DNA from: Stenotrophomonas maltophilia
GTDB taxonomy: Bacteria; Pseudomonadota; Gammaproteobacteria; Xanthomonadales; Xanthomonadaceae
Reading direction: 5' to 3'
DNA: 64,000 bases
Assembly: GCF_006974125.1 (NCBI RefSeq)
Contig: NZ_CP037858.1
Location: 1,364,001-1,428,000, forward strand
The first letter of the stretch is position 1. Every line of letters starts with the position of its first letter. The position numbers and the translations under genes are program-made. The notes beneath the pieces are model-generated. The model ran no database searches, was not told the origin of the DNA, and was given only the letters and a program-made list of their open reading frames with translations. Below, in pieces: positions 28,332-39,029 of the stretch.

Positions 28332-31300
28332 TTACGAGGCCTGGCGCAATGCGGTCACCCGCTGCGCCAGCTTCTTCGCGGAGATGCCGGTGCGCGCGCC
28401 CAGCTCCTGCGCGAACAGCGACACCCGCAGCTCTTCCAGATCCCAGCGCAGCGCCTGCCATTGCGGGCGATCGCGCAGGCCCTGCTGCTCGCCCACCTCC
28501 AGCGCTTCCAGGAATGGGTGCAGTTCCAGCATGCGCACCTGATCACGCGGCGGATCACGCTTGGCGCGCTCGGTGCGCAGGATCATCGCCTTCAGGTAAC
28601 GCGGGTACTGGGCAAGGGCATCGGCCGGCGTATCGCGCAGGAAGCCGGGGTGGATCAGCCCGGCCAGCTGCGCTTCCATGTCGTCCAGGTTGCCGCGCGC
28701 CCAGCCCATCAACGGCGCCTCCAGCATCGGCTTCAGTTCCGCCACCAGCGCCAGGATGGACTCGGCCAGTTTCAGCCGCGACATCGCCTCGCCGAACAGG
28801 GTCTTGGCCGCATGCTCGCGGCGTTGCTCGAAGGCTGCCGCATCGCGGATGTCTTCCAGGCCTTCGGCCAGCACCGCGTTCATCGCCGCATCCACCAGGT
28901 CTCCACGCAGGCGTTCCTGCGATTCGATCGCGGCATACAGCAGGCCGGTCTTGGCGCCCACCGGCAACTGCTTGCGCGCCTGCTTGACCTTCTCGGCCAG
29001 GGCAATCTCCAGCAGCCGGCGCACGCCCAGCGGGTGTGCCTCCTGTGCCTGCTGCCGATCGGCGAAGATGCGCAGCGCCACGCTGTCGCCCTCGTCCAGC
29101 AGCGCCGGATAGGCCGGAACGCCGGCTTCACCGGGTACCTGCAGCGGAATCGGCGTGGCCGGGAACGTGCGCAGGCCGTCAGCCGCCATTTCGCGCCCGG
29201 CACGCGCTGCGAAGGCATCGCCGGCACGGCCACCAAATTTCGCGCGCAGCGCTTCCAGATCGCGCGAAGTGGCCAGCACCTTGCCCTGTTCGTCGCGCAG
29301 GCGCAGGTTCATGTGCAGGTGCGGTTCGATCGAACCCGGCTCGAAATCGAGCGCGGTCACCGTGGCGCCGGTTGCGCGTGACAGGAAACGCGCCAGCTCG
29401 CCAGTGATGGCATCGGCGCTGGGCTGCGGGAACGCCTCGAAGAACGCGCGTCCGAAATCCGGGGCCGGCACGTAGTTGCGGCGCATTGCCTTGGGCAGGC
29501 TGCGGATCAGCGCCGACGCCTTGTCGGCGACGAAGCCAGGTGCCAGCCAGCCCAGCTGCACCGGGTCCAGTGCATTGAGCAGGTGCAGCGGCACATCCAG
29601 GGTCACGCCGTCATCGTCGGCGCCCGGCTCGAAGCGGTAGTGCAGCGGCAAGCGCGCCTGGCCCAGCGCCAGGTACTTCGGGTAGCGCTCCTGCTCGCTG
29701 CCCTCGCCGGGCAGCAGGTCTGCCAGCGACCAGTGCAGGGTCTTGCGCTGTTCCGGCGCCAGTCCCTTCCACCAGGTATCCAGGCCCGCGGCCGAATGGA
29801 TCTGCGGCGGCACCCGGTCCAGGTACCAGCGTGCCTGCCAGTCTTCGTCGGCAACGATGCCGGCACGGCGCAGCTTGGCCTCTTCCTCGCGGGCCAGGTC
29901 CAGCACCTTCTGGTTGTCGGCCACGAAGCTGGCGCGGGTGTTGATCTCGCCGGTCACCAGCGCCTGGCGCACGAAGATGTCGTGCGCTTCAACGGGCTCG
30001 ATGCGGCCGTAGTGCACCGGCTTCTTCGGTGCCAGCACCAGGCCGAACAGGCTGATCTGCTCGGACGCCAGCACCTGTCCCTGCGCGCGCGACCAGTGCG
30101 GGTCGAAGTGCTTGCGCAGCAGCAGGTGCGGCAGCTCGGCGATCACCCAGTCCGGCTCGATGGCGGCCAGGGTCATGCCCCACACCTTCTGCGTGTCCAG
30201 CAGGTTGGCCACCAGCAACCACGGCGGCGGCCGCTTGGACAGCGCCGAACCCGGGAACGGCAGGAAGCGGCGCTGGCGTGGTGCCTGGAAATCGCCCTTC
30301 TCGGTGCGGTGGCCGATCTGCGTCGGCAGGCCCGCCACCAGCGCCCGGTGCAGGGTCTGGTAGGCGGCAGCGCGTGCACGTTCGCTGAAGCCGCCACCGG
30401 CGGGCGCCTGTTCCTTCTGCGCGCGCACCGCCACCGGTGCGGGTGCAGCCTCCGCTTTGCCTTCGCGGGCCAGGCGTGCAGCGCGGTGCAGCTGGCCGCG
30501 GGTAGCCTTTACCGCGGCTGCGTCATCACGCGCCGGGGCCGGCGCACTGCTGCCGGCCAGCAAGGGTGCCATCGACGCATCGACAGCCTCTTCCTTCCAG
30601 CCCAGTTCTTCGCACAGCAACCGCAGCTGCCGGTGCAGCTCACGCCACTCGCGCATGCGCAGGAAACCGAGGAAGTGGCGGCCGCACCAGTCGCGCAGCT
30701 TGGACTGGGTCAGGTCTTCATGGGCCTGCCGGTAGCCATCCCACAGGCGCAGCACGCCGACGAATTCCGAACGCCCATCGGCAAACTGCGCATGCGCGCT
30801 GTCGGCCGCACCACGCGCTTCGGGCGGGCGTTCGCGTGGGTCCTGGATGCCCAGGAACGAGGCGATCACCAGCATCGGCCGCAGGCAGCCGGCGGCCTGC
30901 GCGGCCACCAGCATGCGCGCCAGCTTCACGTCCACCGGCAGGCGGGCCATCTGCTTGCCGATGGTCGTCATGCGCCGTTCGGCGTCGATCGCGCCCAGTT
31001 CGGTCAGTTGCTGCCAGCCATCGGCCACCGCACGCTCGTCCGGGGCTTCCAGGAACGGGAATTCCTCGATGCGGCCCAGGCCCAGCTGCAGCATGCGCAG
31101 GATCACCCCGGCCAGGCTGGAGCGGCGGATCTCCGGATCGGTGAACTCCGGCCGCGCCTGGAAATCGGCTTCGGCGTACAGGCGGTAGCAGATGCCCTCG
31201 GCGATACGACCGCAGCGGCCCTTGCGCTGGTTGGCGCTGGCCTGCGAGATCGGCTCGATGTGCAGGCGGTCCAGCTTGTTGCGCGGGCTGTAGCGCTTGA

Positions 31301-32417
31301 CGCGGGCGAAGCCCGGATCGACCACGTAACGGATGCGCGGCACCGTCAGCGAGGTTTCCGCCACGTTGGTGGCCAGCACGATGCGCCGGTTCGGTCCGGG
31401 ATTGAATACCCGGTCCTGGTCCTGGTTGGACAGGCGCGCGTACAGCGGCAGCACCTCGGTGTTGCGGTACTTGCGCCGTTCCAGCGATTGGTGCGCATCG
31501 CGGATCTCGCGTTCGCCCGGCAGGAAGATCAGCACGTCGCCACGTGAATCCAGGCGGGTGATCTCGTCGATGGCCGACACGATGGCATCGTTGACGGTGC
31601 GTTCGCCCTGGTCTTCGCCCTCGCCTTCCAGCGCGCGGTAGCGCACTTCCACCGGGTAGGTACGGCCTTCGACGCTGATCACCGGCGCATTGTCGAAATG
31701 CTGGGCGAAGCGTTCGGTATCGATGGTGGCCGAGGTGACGATCAGCTTCAGGTCCGGGCGCTTGCGCAGCAGCTGCTTCAGGTAGCCCAGCAGGAAATCG
31801 ATGTTGAGGCTGCGTTCGTGCGCCTCGTCGACGATGATCGTGTCGTAGTTCGACAGCCAGCGGTCACTGGCGATTTCCGCCAGCAGGATGCCGTCGGTCA
31901 TGAACTTGATGCGGCTGTCGTCGCTGACCTTGTCGTTGAAGCGCACCTGGTAGCCCACCAGCTGGCCCAGTTCGCTCTGCAGTTCCTGCGCCACGCGGCT
32001 GGCCACCGCACGTGCGGCAATCCGTCGCGGTTGGGTGCAGCCGATCATGCCGGCCTGGCCACGGCCTGCGGCCAGGCACAGTTTCGGCAGCTGGGTGGTC
32101 TTGCCCGAGCCGGTTTCACCGGCAATCACCACCACCTGATGGTCGCGGATCAGCCCGATGATGGCGTCGGCTTCACGCGCAATCGGCAGCTGCGGGTCCA
32201 GAGTAATGGACGGCTGCTGTTGCGCCCGCACCTGCCGGCGCTGCACCGACGCCTGCAAGGCCTGCTCGAAGGTGGCGGCCAGCGCCGCATCCTGTGGCTT
32301 GGCCTGGCAACGCGAGAGCATCCCCAGCAAACGGCCCCGGTCGCGGCTCATGGCGCCGTCGATGGCGGCGCGCTGTTGGCGCAGGCGGGGCGATGGATTT
32401 TTATCGATAGAGTTCAT
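28332..32417 (-). CDS. hrpA: ATP-dependent RNA helicase HrpA
   Basis: A 1361-residue DEAH-box helicase, similar in size to E. coli HrpA (1300). Motif I is IAGETGSGKTTQLPK, Ia TQPRRIAARAVA, II VDEAHERSLN, III VTSATIDTERF, V ATNVAETSLTVP and VI ASANQRKGRCGRI. HA2, OB and the long HrpA-specific C-terminal region follow. Such enzymes remodel RNA-protein complexes and have been tied to mRNA processing and ribosome rescue. The ATG at 32417 is used; a TTG directly upstream is also in frame. It diverges from dps. Confidence 0.95.
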   Translation of the reverse strand: MNSIDKNPSPRLRQQRAAIDGAMSRDRGRLLGMLSRCQAKPQDAALAATFEQALQASVQRRQVRAQQQPSITLDPQLPIAREADAIIGLIRDHQVVVIAGETGSGKTTQLPKLCLAAGRGQAGMIGCTQPRRIAARAVASRVAQELQSELGQLVGYQVRFNDKVSDDSRIKFMTDGILLAEIASDRWLSNYDTIIVDEAHERSLNIDFLLGYLKQLLRKRPDLKLIVTSATIDTERFAQHFDNAPVISVEGRTYPVEVRYRALEGEGEDQGERTVNDAIVSAIDEITRLDSRGDVLIFLPGEREIRDAHQSLERRKYRNTEVLPLYARLSNQDQDRVFNPGPNRRIVLATNVAETSLTVPRIRYVVDPGFARVKRYSPRNKLDRLHIEPISQASANQRKGRCGRIAEGICYRLYAEADFQARPEFTDPEIRRSSLAGVILRMLQLGLGRIEEFPFLEAPDERAVADGWQQLTELGAIDAERRMTTIGKQMARLPVDVKLARMLVAAQAAGCLRPMLVIASFLGIQDPRERPPEARGAADSAHAQFADGRSEFVGVLRLWDGYRQAHEDLTQSKLRDWCGRHFLGFLRMREWRELHRQLRLLCEELGWKEEAVDASMAPLLAGSSAPAPARDDAAAVKATRGQLHRAARLAREGKAEAAPAPVAVRAQKEQAPAGGGFSERARAAAYQTLHRALVAGLPTQIGHRTEKGDFQAPRQRRFLPFPGSALSKRPPPWLLVANLLDTQKVWGMTLAAIEPDWVIAELPHLLLRKHFDPHWSRAQGQVLASEQISLFGLVLAPKKPVHYGRIEPVEAHDIFVRQALVTGEINTRASFVADNQKVLDLAREEEAKLRRAGIVADEDWQARWYLDRVPPQIHSAAGLDTWWKGLAPEQRKTLHWSLADLLPGEGSEQERYPKYLALGQARLPLHYRFEPGADDDGVTLDVPLHLLNALDPVQLGWLAPGFVADKASALIRSLPKAMRRNYVPAPDFGRAFFEAFPQPSADAITGELARFLSRATGATVTALDFEPGSIEPHLHMNLRLRDEQGKVLATSRDLEALRAKFGGRAGDAFAARAGREMAADGLRTFPATPIPLQVPGEAGVPAYPALLDEGDSVALRIFADRQQAQEAHPLGVRRLLEIALAEKVKQARKQLPVGAKTGLLYAAIESQERLRGDLVDAAMNAVLAEGLEDIRDAAAFEQRREHAAKTLFGEAMSRLKLAESILALVAELKPMLEAPLMGWARGNLDDMEAQLAGLIHPGFLRDTPADALAQYPRYLKAMILRTERAKRDPPRDQVRMLELHPFLEALEVGEQQGLRDRPQWQALRWDLEELRVSLFAQELGARTGISAKKLAQRVTALRQAS

Positions 32418-32503
32418 CAATCGGTTCGTTCAAAACTTTGAAAGCGACCAGTCATCGCGACCGGTTTATTGTGAAGGCCAACGATTCCACAAGGAGGAAC
32501 CCC

Positions 32504-33052
32504 ATGGCGAAGACCAAGAGCACGACCAAGGCCAAGACCGGCAAGCAGAAGCTTGCAGCGGCGGCACCGTCGGCACCGAACATCGATATCGGGATCACCC
32601 AGGGCGACCGCAAGAAGATCGCCGACGGTCTGTCGCGCTTCCAGGCCGATGCGTTCACGCTCTACCTGAAGACGCACAACTTCCACTGGAACGTGACCGG
32701 GTCGATGTTCAACTCGCTGCACACCATGTTCGAGACGCAGTACACCGAGCAGTGGGCGGCACTGGACGACGTGGCCGAGCGCATCCGCGCGCTGGGCTTC
32801 AATGCCCCGGGCTCCTACCGGGAATTCGCTGCGCTGACCTCGATCGCCGAGGAACCGGGCCTGACCGACAGTGCGGACTGGCGTGAAATGGTACGCCAGT
32901 TGGTGGTCGCCAACGAAGCGGTCTGCCGTACGGCACGTGAAGTGCTGGGGGTGGCGGCCAAGGGTGACGACGCTCCGACCGAGGATCTGATGACCCAGCG
33001 TCTGCAGACGCACGAGAAGTACGCCTGGATGCTGCGCTCCCTGCTGCAGTAA
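32504..33052 (+). CDS. dps: Dps-family DNA-binding ferritin-like protein
   Basis: 182 residues. A Lys-rich N-terminal tail (MAKTKSTTKAKTGKQKLAAA) fits DNA binding. The four-helix ferritin-like body carries the Dps signature: YLKTHNFHWNVTGSMFNSLH, then FETQYTEQWAALDDVAERIRALG with the inter-subunit ferroxidase residues His, Asp and Glu. Dps dodecamers store iron and protect DNA from peroxide. A strong AAGGAGG lies 7 bases upstream of the ATG at 32504 and decides the start. The 630-base gap after it holds repeat elements E and F and a terminator, with no gene. Confidence 0.95.
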   Translation: MAKTKSTTKAKTGKQKLAAAAPSAPNIDIGITQGDRKKIADGLSRFQADAFTLYLKTHNFHWNVTGSMFNSLHTMFETQYTEQWAALDDVAERIRALGFNAPGSYREFAALTSIAEEPGLTDSADWREMVRQLVVANEAVCRTAREVLGVAAKGDDAPTEDLMTQRLQTHEKYAWMLRSLLQ

Positions 33053-33068
33053 GGGATGGGGGTGTTCG

Positions 33069-33340
33069 GCAGGGCTGCGCCCTGCACCCGCAGAGGCCGA
33101 AGCAACAGCAACTGCCAGAGCAAGAGCAAGAGCTGGTTTCCTGTGGGTTGGCGGGGTGGGTCCGATTGCGGGAGACGCCGTAAACCCCGCTCCGCGGTCC
33201 GGCCCAGCCGCTGGCGGCTGTGCGTTCGGGCGCTTGCGAAGCAGTGCTTCGCAAGCAAAGCGCCCTCCCCCTTGGGGGCTTGGCAGCCGCATCCATGCGG
33301 CTGACACTCCCGCAACCGGACCCACCCCGCCCTTAGACAG
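33069..33340 (+). repeat. Paired-arm intergenic element E, with enlarged cap
   Basis: Hairpin at 33069-33085 (GCAGGGC, TGC, GCCCTGC), CAAC/AGCAAGAGC-rich linker, then arms at 33150-33174 and 33307-33331 pairing at 24 of 25. The cap is 132 nt instead of 52: it begins ACGCCGTAAACCC and ends GCCGCATCCATGCGGC like the other caps, but an extra stretch of about 80 bases with its own hairpin (GCGCTTGCGAAGC/GCTTCGCAAGC) is inserted. The tail TTAGACAG is at 33333-33340. It lies 3' of dps and faces element F. Confidence 0.8.
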
Positions 33341-33368
33341 GCTTCCGCGATCTGTCGGGCCAGAGCTG

Positions 33369-33409
33369 GGGGTCGGATCCGTTTTCCTGCGGAAAACGGA
33401 TCCGACCCC
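33369..33409 (+). terminator. Long perfect hairpin with T-rich tail
   Basis: GGGGTCGGATCCGTTTTCC at 33369-33387 pairs perfectly over 19 bp with 33391-33409 across a TGC loop, followed by ATTTTGTTTGT. This is a convincing intrinsic terminator on the plus strand, though 317 bases after dps. Imperfect relatives (GGTCGGATCC type) occur at 63564-63600 and 63649-63687, so it is also a repeated sequence. Confidence 0.75.
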
Positions 33410-33437
33410 ATTTTGTTTGTCGATATCTGACAGATTT

Positions 33438-33461
33438 CATCCACGCATGGCGTGGATCTAC
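33438..33461. repeat. SMAG (GTAG) palindrome
   Basis: CATCCACGCATGGCGTGGAT followed by CTAC: a GTAG repeat read from the minus strand, in the spacer between elements E and F. Confidence 0.75.
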
Positions 33462-33475
33462 GAGCCGCCGGCCAA

Positions 33476-33654
33476 CTGTCGAAGGCGGGGCGGTGTCGGA
33501 GTGCGGGGTGTCAGCCGCATGGATGCGGCTGCCAAGCCCCCAGGGACGGGTTCACGGCGTCCCCGCACTCCGACACCGCCCCGCCAACCCACGGATAGCC
33601 CGCTTTTGACGTTGACGTTGCCGTTGATTCGGCGGGTGCAGGGCGCAGCCCTGC
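33476..33654 (-). repeat. Paired-arm intergenic element F
   Basis: On the minus strand: hairpin at 33638-33654 (GCAGGGC, TGC, GCCCTGC), linker rich in CAACG, arms at 33561-33585 and 33484-33508 perfectly complementary over 25 bp, a 52-nt cap (33509-33560), and tail TTCGACAG at 33476-33483. The cap holds a CCCGTCCCTGGG-type hairpin and GCCGCATCCATGCGGC. It ends 29 bases before the recQ start. Confidence 0.85.
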
Positions 33655-33683
33655 CGACTCCCCCACCGGGGTAAACTAACCGG

Positions 33684-35485
<1,802 letters not shown>

Positions 35486-35489
<4 letters not shown>

Positions 35490-35560
35490 CGCCTGGCCGT
35501 GTCCGGCGACCCGCTGATTGGCCGCGCTTCGCGCTCGCCGGGCGTGGCCCGGCGCCACCC
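35486..35560. repeat. Degenerate inverted SMAG (GTAG) pair overlapping the recQ stop
   Basis: GTAGCGCCTGGCCGTGTCCGGC starts with the recQ stop codon; a mirror copy (CGCCGGGCGTGGCCCGGCGCCAC) ends at 35560. The last half has lost the exact CTAC end. Confidence 0.6.
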
Positions 35561-35634
35561 TGGTCGTGCTCCAACCTTGAACCGGCCATTCAGCCGGAAG
35601 TGCATCCACGCCCGCTTGCGGCTAGATTAGCGCC

Positions 35635-36018
35635 ATGTCCCTGGCCTCGACCCTGCTCCGTGTCGTGCTCATGCTCAGCCTGTTGCTCAACGGGCTGAAC
35701 GCGGCCATGGCCAGCGGTCATGAGGAAATGGGGCGGATGGCCCATGCCATGGCCGCCACGGTTGGAGGCGGCGATGCCGACTGCCACCACCACGCCGCCA
35801 TGCAGGCCGACGAGGCCCCGCAGGCCAAGGCCCCGGCCCACGACGCCCACTGCCAGATCAAGGACTGCGTGCGCAGTTGCGCCCAGCACCCGCTGCTGGT
35901 GGTGCAGCCGTTGCCGTACCTGGCGGGCCCGGCGTTGTCGCTGGCACCACAGCCGATGCCGGCCACCGGTCGCCCGTCGCCGCCGCTGCCGCCCATCTCA
36001 CGCCCTCCCATCGGCTGA
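35635..36018 (+). CDS. copL: CopL-family copper-resistance leader protein
   Basis: 127 residues with a hydrophobic N-terminus (LLRVVLMLSLLLNGLNAAMA) that looks like a signal peptide. The next part has potential Cu ligands (GHEEMGRMAHAM, DCHHHAAM, HDAHCQIKDCVRSCAQH), and the C-terminus is Pro-rich. In Xanthomonas and Stenotrophomonas, copL precedes copA-copB and is required for copper-induced expression of the operon; how it acts is unsettled. It starts 145 bases after recQ and is followed by copA after 75 bases. No clear ribosome-binding site precedes the ATG. Confidence 0.85.
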   Translation: MSLASTLLRVVLMLSLLLNGLNAAMASGHEEMGRMAHAMAATVGGGDADCHHHAAMQADEAPQAKAPAHDAHCQIKDCVRSCAQHPLLVVQPLPYLAGPALSLAPQPMPATGRPSPPLPPISRPPIG

Positions 36019-36093
36019 TTCCCCACGCACTGTGCGCCCTGCGCACCGAAGCCGGCGACCTGCCGGCGTCTTTCCGTGTCTGGAGTCTCCACC

Positions 36094-37917
36094 ATGAATA
36101 CCCGCAATCCCCCCGGTCCGGGCGCTGTGCCCATGCCGTCGCGACGCCTGTTCGTACAGGGTCTTGCCGCCGGTGGCGTGGTCGCCGGCATCGCTGCCGT
36201 CGGCGTGCCGCAGCGCGCGCTCGCCGCCGCTACTGCCGCCCCAAGGCTGGCCGGCGCCCCCGCCGTCCTCACCGACACCCGCGTCGAACTGGCCATCGGC
36301 GAATCGCTGGCCAATTTCACCGGCCGCACCCGCCCGGCAATCACCGTCAACGGCTCGCTGCCGGCCCCGATCCTGCGCTGGCGCGAAGGCCAGACCGTGG
36401 ACCTGTTCGTGCGCAACACGCTGGAACGCCATCCGACCTCGATCCACTGGCACGGCATCCTGCTGCCGGCCAACATGGACGGCGTGCCGGGCCTGAGCTT
36501 CAACGGCATCGGCCCCGGCGAGACCTACCACTACCACTTCCAGCTGAAGCAGTCGGGCACCTACTGGTACCACAGCCACTCGATGTTCCAGGAGCAGGCC
36601 GGCCTGTACGGCGCGCTGATCATCGACCCGGCCGAACCGGCGCCGTACCACCACGACCGCGAGCACGTGATCATGCTGTCCGACTGGACCGACATGGATC
36701 CCGGCGCGCTGTTCCGGCGCATGAAGAAGCTGGCGGCCTACGACAACTACTACATGCGTACGCTGCCGGACTTCCTGCGCGACGCGAAGCGCGACGGCTG
36801 GTCGGCGGCGCTGTCCGACCGCGGCATGTGGGGTCGGATGCGGATGACGCCGACCGACCTGTCCGACGTCAACGCAAACACCTATACCTACCTGATGAAC
36901 GGCACCGCCCCGGCCGGCAACTGGACCGGCCTGTTCCGCAGTGGCGAAAAAGTGCTGCTGCGCTTCATCAATGGCGGGTCGATGACCTACTTCGACGTGC
37001 GCATCCCCGGTTTGAAGATGACCGTGGTCGCCGCTGACGGCCAGTACATCCACCCGGTCAGCATCGACGAATTCCGCATCGCTCCCGCCGAAACCTACGA
37101 CGTGCTGGTGGAACCCACCGGCCAGGACGCCTTCACGATCTTCTGCCAGGACATGGGCCGCACCGGCTACGCCGCGGGCACACTGGCCGTACGTCATGGC
37201 TTGCAGGCGCCGATTCCCGAGCGCGACCCACGCGTGCTGCTGACCATGGCCGACATGGGCCACGGCATGTCGGGCCACGACATGGGCGGTGGTGGCCACG
37301 GCGGTCACAACATGGCCGCGATGAAGGGCATGGAAGGCGGCTGTGGCGCCAGCATGGGCCACGGCGCGCCCGCCGGCGGCGATACCGCCAAGGCACCGAA
37401 GCATCCGGCCAGCGAGCGTAACAACCCGCTGGTGGACATGCAGAGCTCGGCCACAGAACCGAAACTGGACGACCCCGGCATCGGCCTGCGCGACAACGGC
37501 CGCCAAGTGCTGACCTACGGCGCGATGCGCAGCCTGTTCGAGGACCCGGATGGCCGCGAGCCGAGCCGCGAGATCGAGCTGCACCTGACCGGCCACATGG
37601 AGAAATTCTCCTGGTCGTTCGATGGCATTCCGTTTGCCAGCGCCGAACCGCTGCGGCTGAACTACGGCGAGCGCATGCGCATCGTGCTGGTCAACGACAC
37701 CATGATGCAGCACCCGATCCACCTGCACGGCGTGTGGAGCGATCTGGAAAACGCGCAGAGCGAATTCCAGCTGCGCAAGCACACCATCGACATGCCGCCC
37801 GGCACGCGCCGCAGCTATCGCGTGCGCGCCGATGCCCTCGGCCGCTGGGCCTACCACTGCCATCTGCTGTACCACATGGAAGCGGGCATGATGCGCGAAG
37901 TGAGGATCGAAGAATGA
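36094..37917 (+). CDS. copA: Copper-resistance multicopper oxidase CopA
   Basis: 607 residues with a Tat signal (SRRLFVQGLAAGGVVAG). Three cupredoxin domains carry the copper ligands: IHWHGI and TYWYHSHSM in the N-terminal part, HPIHLHGVW and WAYHCHLLYHMEAGM at the C-terminus. A Met/His-rich loop at about 385-425 (MGHGMSGHDMGGGGHGGHNM) probably binds Cu(I). CopA oxidises Cu(I) in the periplasm. ATG at 36094 is preceded by GGAG; a GTG at 36076 is in frame but weaker. The copB start overlaps the stop by 4 bases. Confidence 0.95.
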   Translation: MNTRNPPGPGAVPMPSRRLFVQGLAAGGVVAGIAAVGVPQRALAAATAAPRLAGAPAVLTDTRVELAIGESLANFTGRTRPAITVNGSLPAPILRWREGQTVDLFVRNTLERHPTSIHWHGILLPANMDGVPGLSFNGIGPGETYHYHFQLKQSGTYWYHSHSMFQEQAGLYGALIIDPAEPAPYHHDREHVIMLSDWTDMDPGALFRRMKKLAAYDNYYMRTLPDFLRDAKRDGWSAALSDRGMWGRMRMTPTDLSDVNANTYTYLMNGTAPAGNWTGLFRSGEKVLLRFINGGSMTYFDVRIPGLKMTVVAADGQYIHPVSIDEFRIAPAETYDVLVEPTGQDAFTIFCQDMGRTGYAAGTLAVRHGLQAPIPERDPRVLLTMADMGHGMSGHDMGGGGHGGHNMAAMKGMEGGCGASMGHGAPAGGDTAKAPKHPASERNNPLVDMQSSATEPKLDDPGIGLRDNGRQVLTYGAMRSLFEDPDGREPSREIELHLTGHMEKFSWSFDGIPFASAEPLRLNYGERMRIVLVNDTMMQHPIHLHGVWSDLENAQSEFQLRKHTIDMPPGTRRSYRVRADALGRWAYHCHLLYHMEAGMMREVRIEE

Positions 37918-38948
37918 GCCGCTCACTCCTTTCCCCCAGCCTGCTGGCGCTGGGCCTGGCCGCCGCATTGCCGGTGTTCGCGCAGTCGCACACCGGGCAT
38001 GACATGGGCGCGATGGATCCGCCCGCGAAGGCCACGAAGTCCGCGAAAACCCCGGCCGAACCGGTCGATCATTCGAAGATGGATCATTCGAAGATGGACA
38101 TGGACGCGGCAGATCACGCCGGCATGGACCACTCGAAGATGGACCATGGCACAACGCAGCCAGCGGCGATGGACCATTCCAGGATGGATCACTCCAGGAT
38201 GGATCATGCGGCAATGGGCCACGGCACGCCCGCGACCACCAAACCGCGCGAGCCGATCCCGATTCCCACCGATGCCGACCGCGCTGCCGCATTCCCGCCG
38301 ATCGCGCATGGTGCGATGGAGCATGCACCGGAGATCAACAGCCTGCTGCTGATCGACCGGCTTGAGCATTGGGATGGCAAGACCAGCAACGGCCAGGCCT
38401 GGGAAGCCACGGGTTGGATCGGTGGCAACATCAACCGCCTGTGGCTGCGCACCGATGGTGAACGCAGCCGTGGCCGCACCGAATCGTCATCGTTGGAGGC
38501 TCTGTACGGCCGTAGCGTGTCGCCGTGGTGGGACGTGCTGGTCGGTGTACGCCAGGACTTCCGGCCAGCCGACTCGCGCACGTGGGCGGCCATTGGCATC
38601 CAGGGCCTGGCGCCGTACAAGTTCGAAAGCTCGGCCACGCTGTACATGGGTTCCGGTGGCCAGGTTCTGGCCACCGCCGAAGTCGAGTACGACGTGCTGC
38701 TGACCAACCGTTTGATCCTGCAGCCGCTGCTGGAAGCCACGGTGGCGGCCAAGGATGAACCGGCGTACGGCATCGGCCGCGGCCTGAACAAGGTCGAAGC
38801 CGGGCTGCGACTGCGCTATGAGTTCAGCCGCCGCTTCGCGCCGTACATCGGCATCAGCCACGAACGCAGTTTCGGCGACACCGCCGACTATGCCGGTGAC
38901 CACGCGCGCGACACGCGTTGGGTCGCCGGCGTCCGCATGTGGTTCTGA
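37914..38948 (+). CDS. copB: Outer-membrane copper-resistance protein CopB
   Basis: 344 residues. A signal peptide (LALGLAAALPVFAQ) is followed by a Met/His/Asp-rich domain to about residue 105, with seven or more MDHS-type repeats (HSKMDHSKMDMD, MDHSRMDHSRMDH) suited to binding Cu(I). The C-terminal 210 residues are the CopB beta-barrel (NINRLWLRTDGERSRG, YEFSRRFAPYIGISHERSFG, GVRMWF) ending in Phe as outer-membrane proteins often do. ATG overlaps the copA stop (ATGA), so the two are translationally coupled. Confidence 0.94.
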   Translation: MSRSLLSPSLLALGLAAALPVFAQSHTGHDMGAMDPPAKATKSAKTPAEPVDHSKMDHSKMDMDAADHAGMDHSKMDHGTTQPAAMDHSRMDHSRMDHAAMGHGTPATTKPREPIPIPTDADRAAAFPPIAHGAMEHAPEINSLLLIDRLEHWDGKTSNGQAWEATGWIGGNINRLWLRTDGERSRGRTESSSLEALYGRSVSPWWDVLVGVRQDFRPADSRTWAAIGIQGLAPYKFESSATLYMGSGGQVLATAEVEYDVLLTNRLILQPLLEATVAAKDEPAYGIGRGLNKVEAGLRLRYEFSRRFAPYIGISHERSFGDTADYAGDHARDTRWVAGVRMWF

Positions 38949-39029
38949 TCAGCGGATTGTGAGCAACCGCCAGCCCCGGCAACCGCCGGGGCCGGCTACA
39001 CTGCGGCCCGTTCCATTGCAGGCCCCGCC

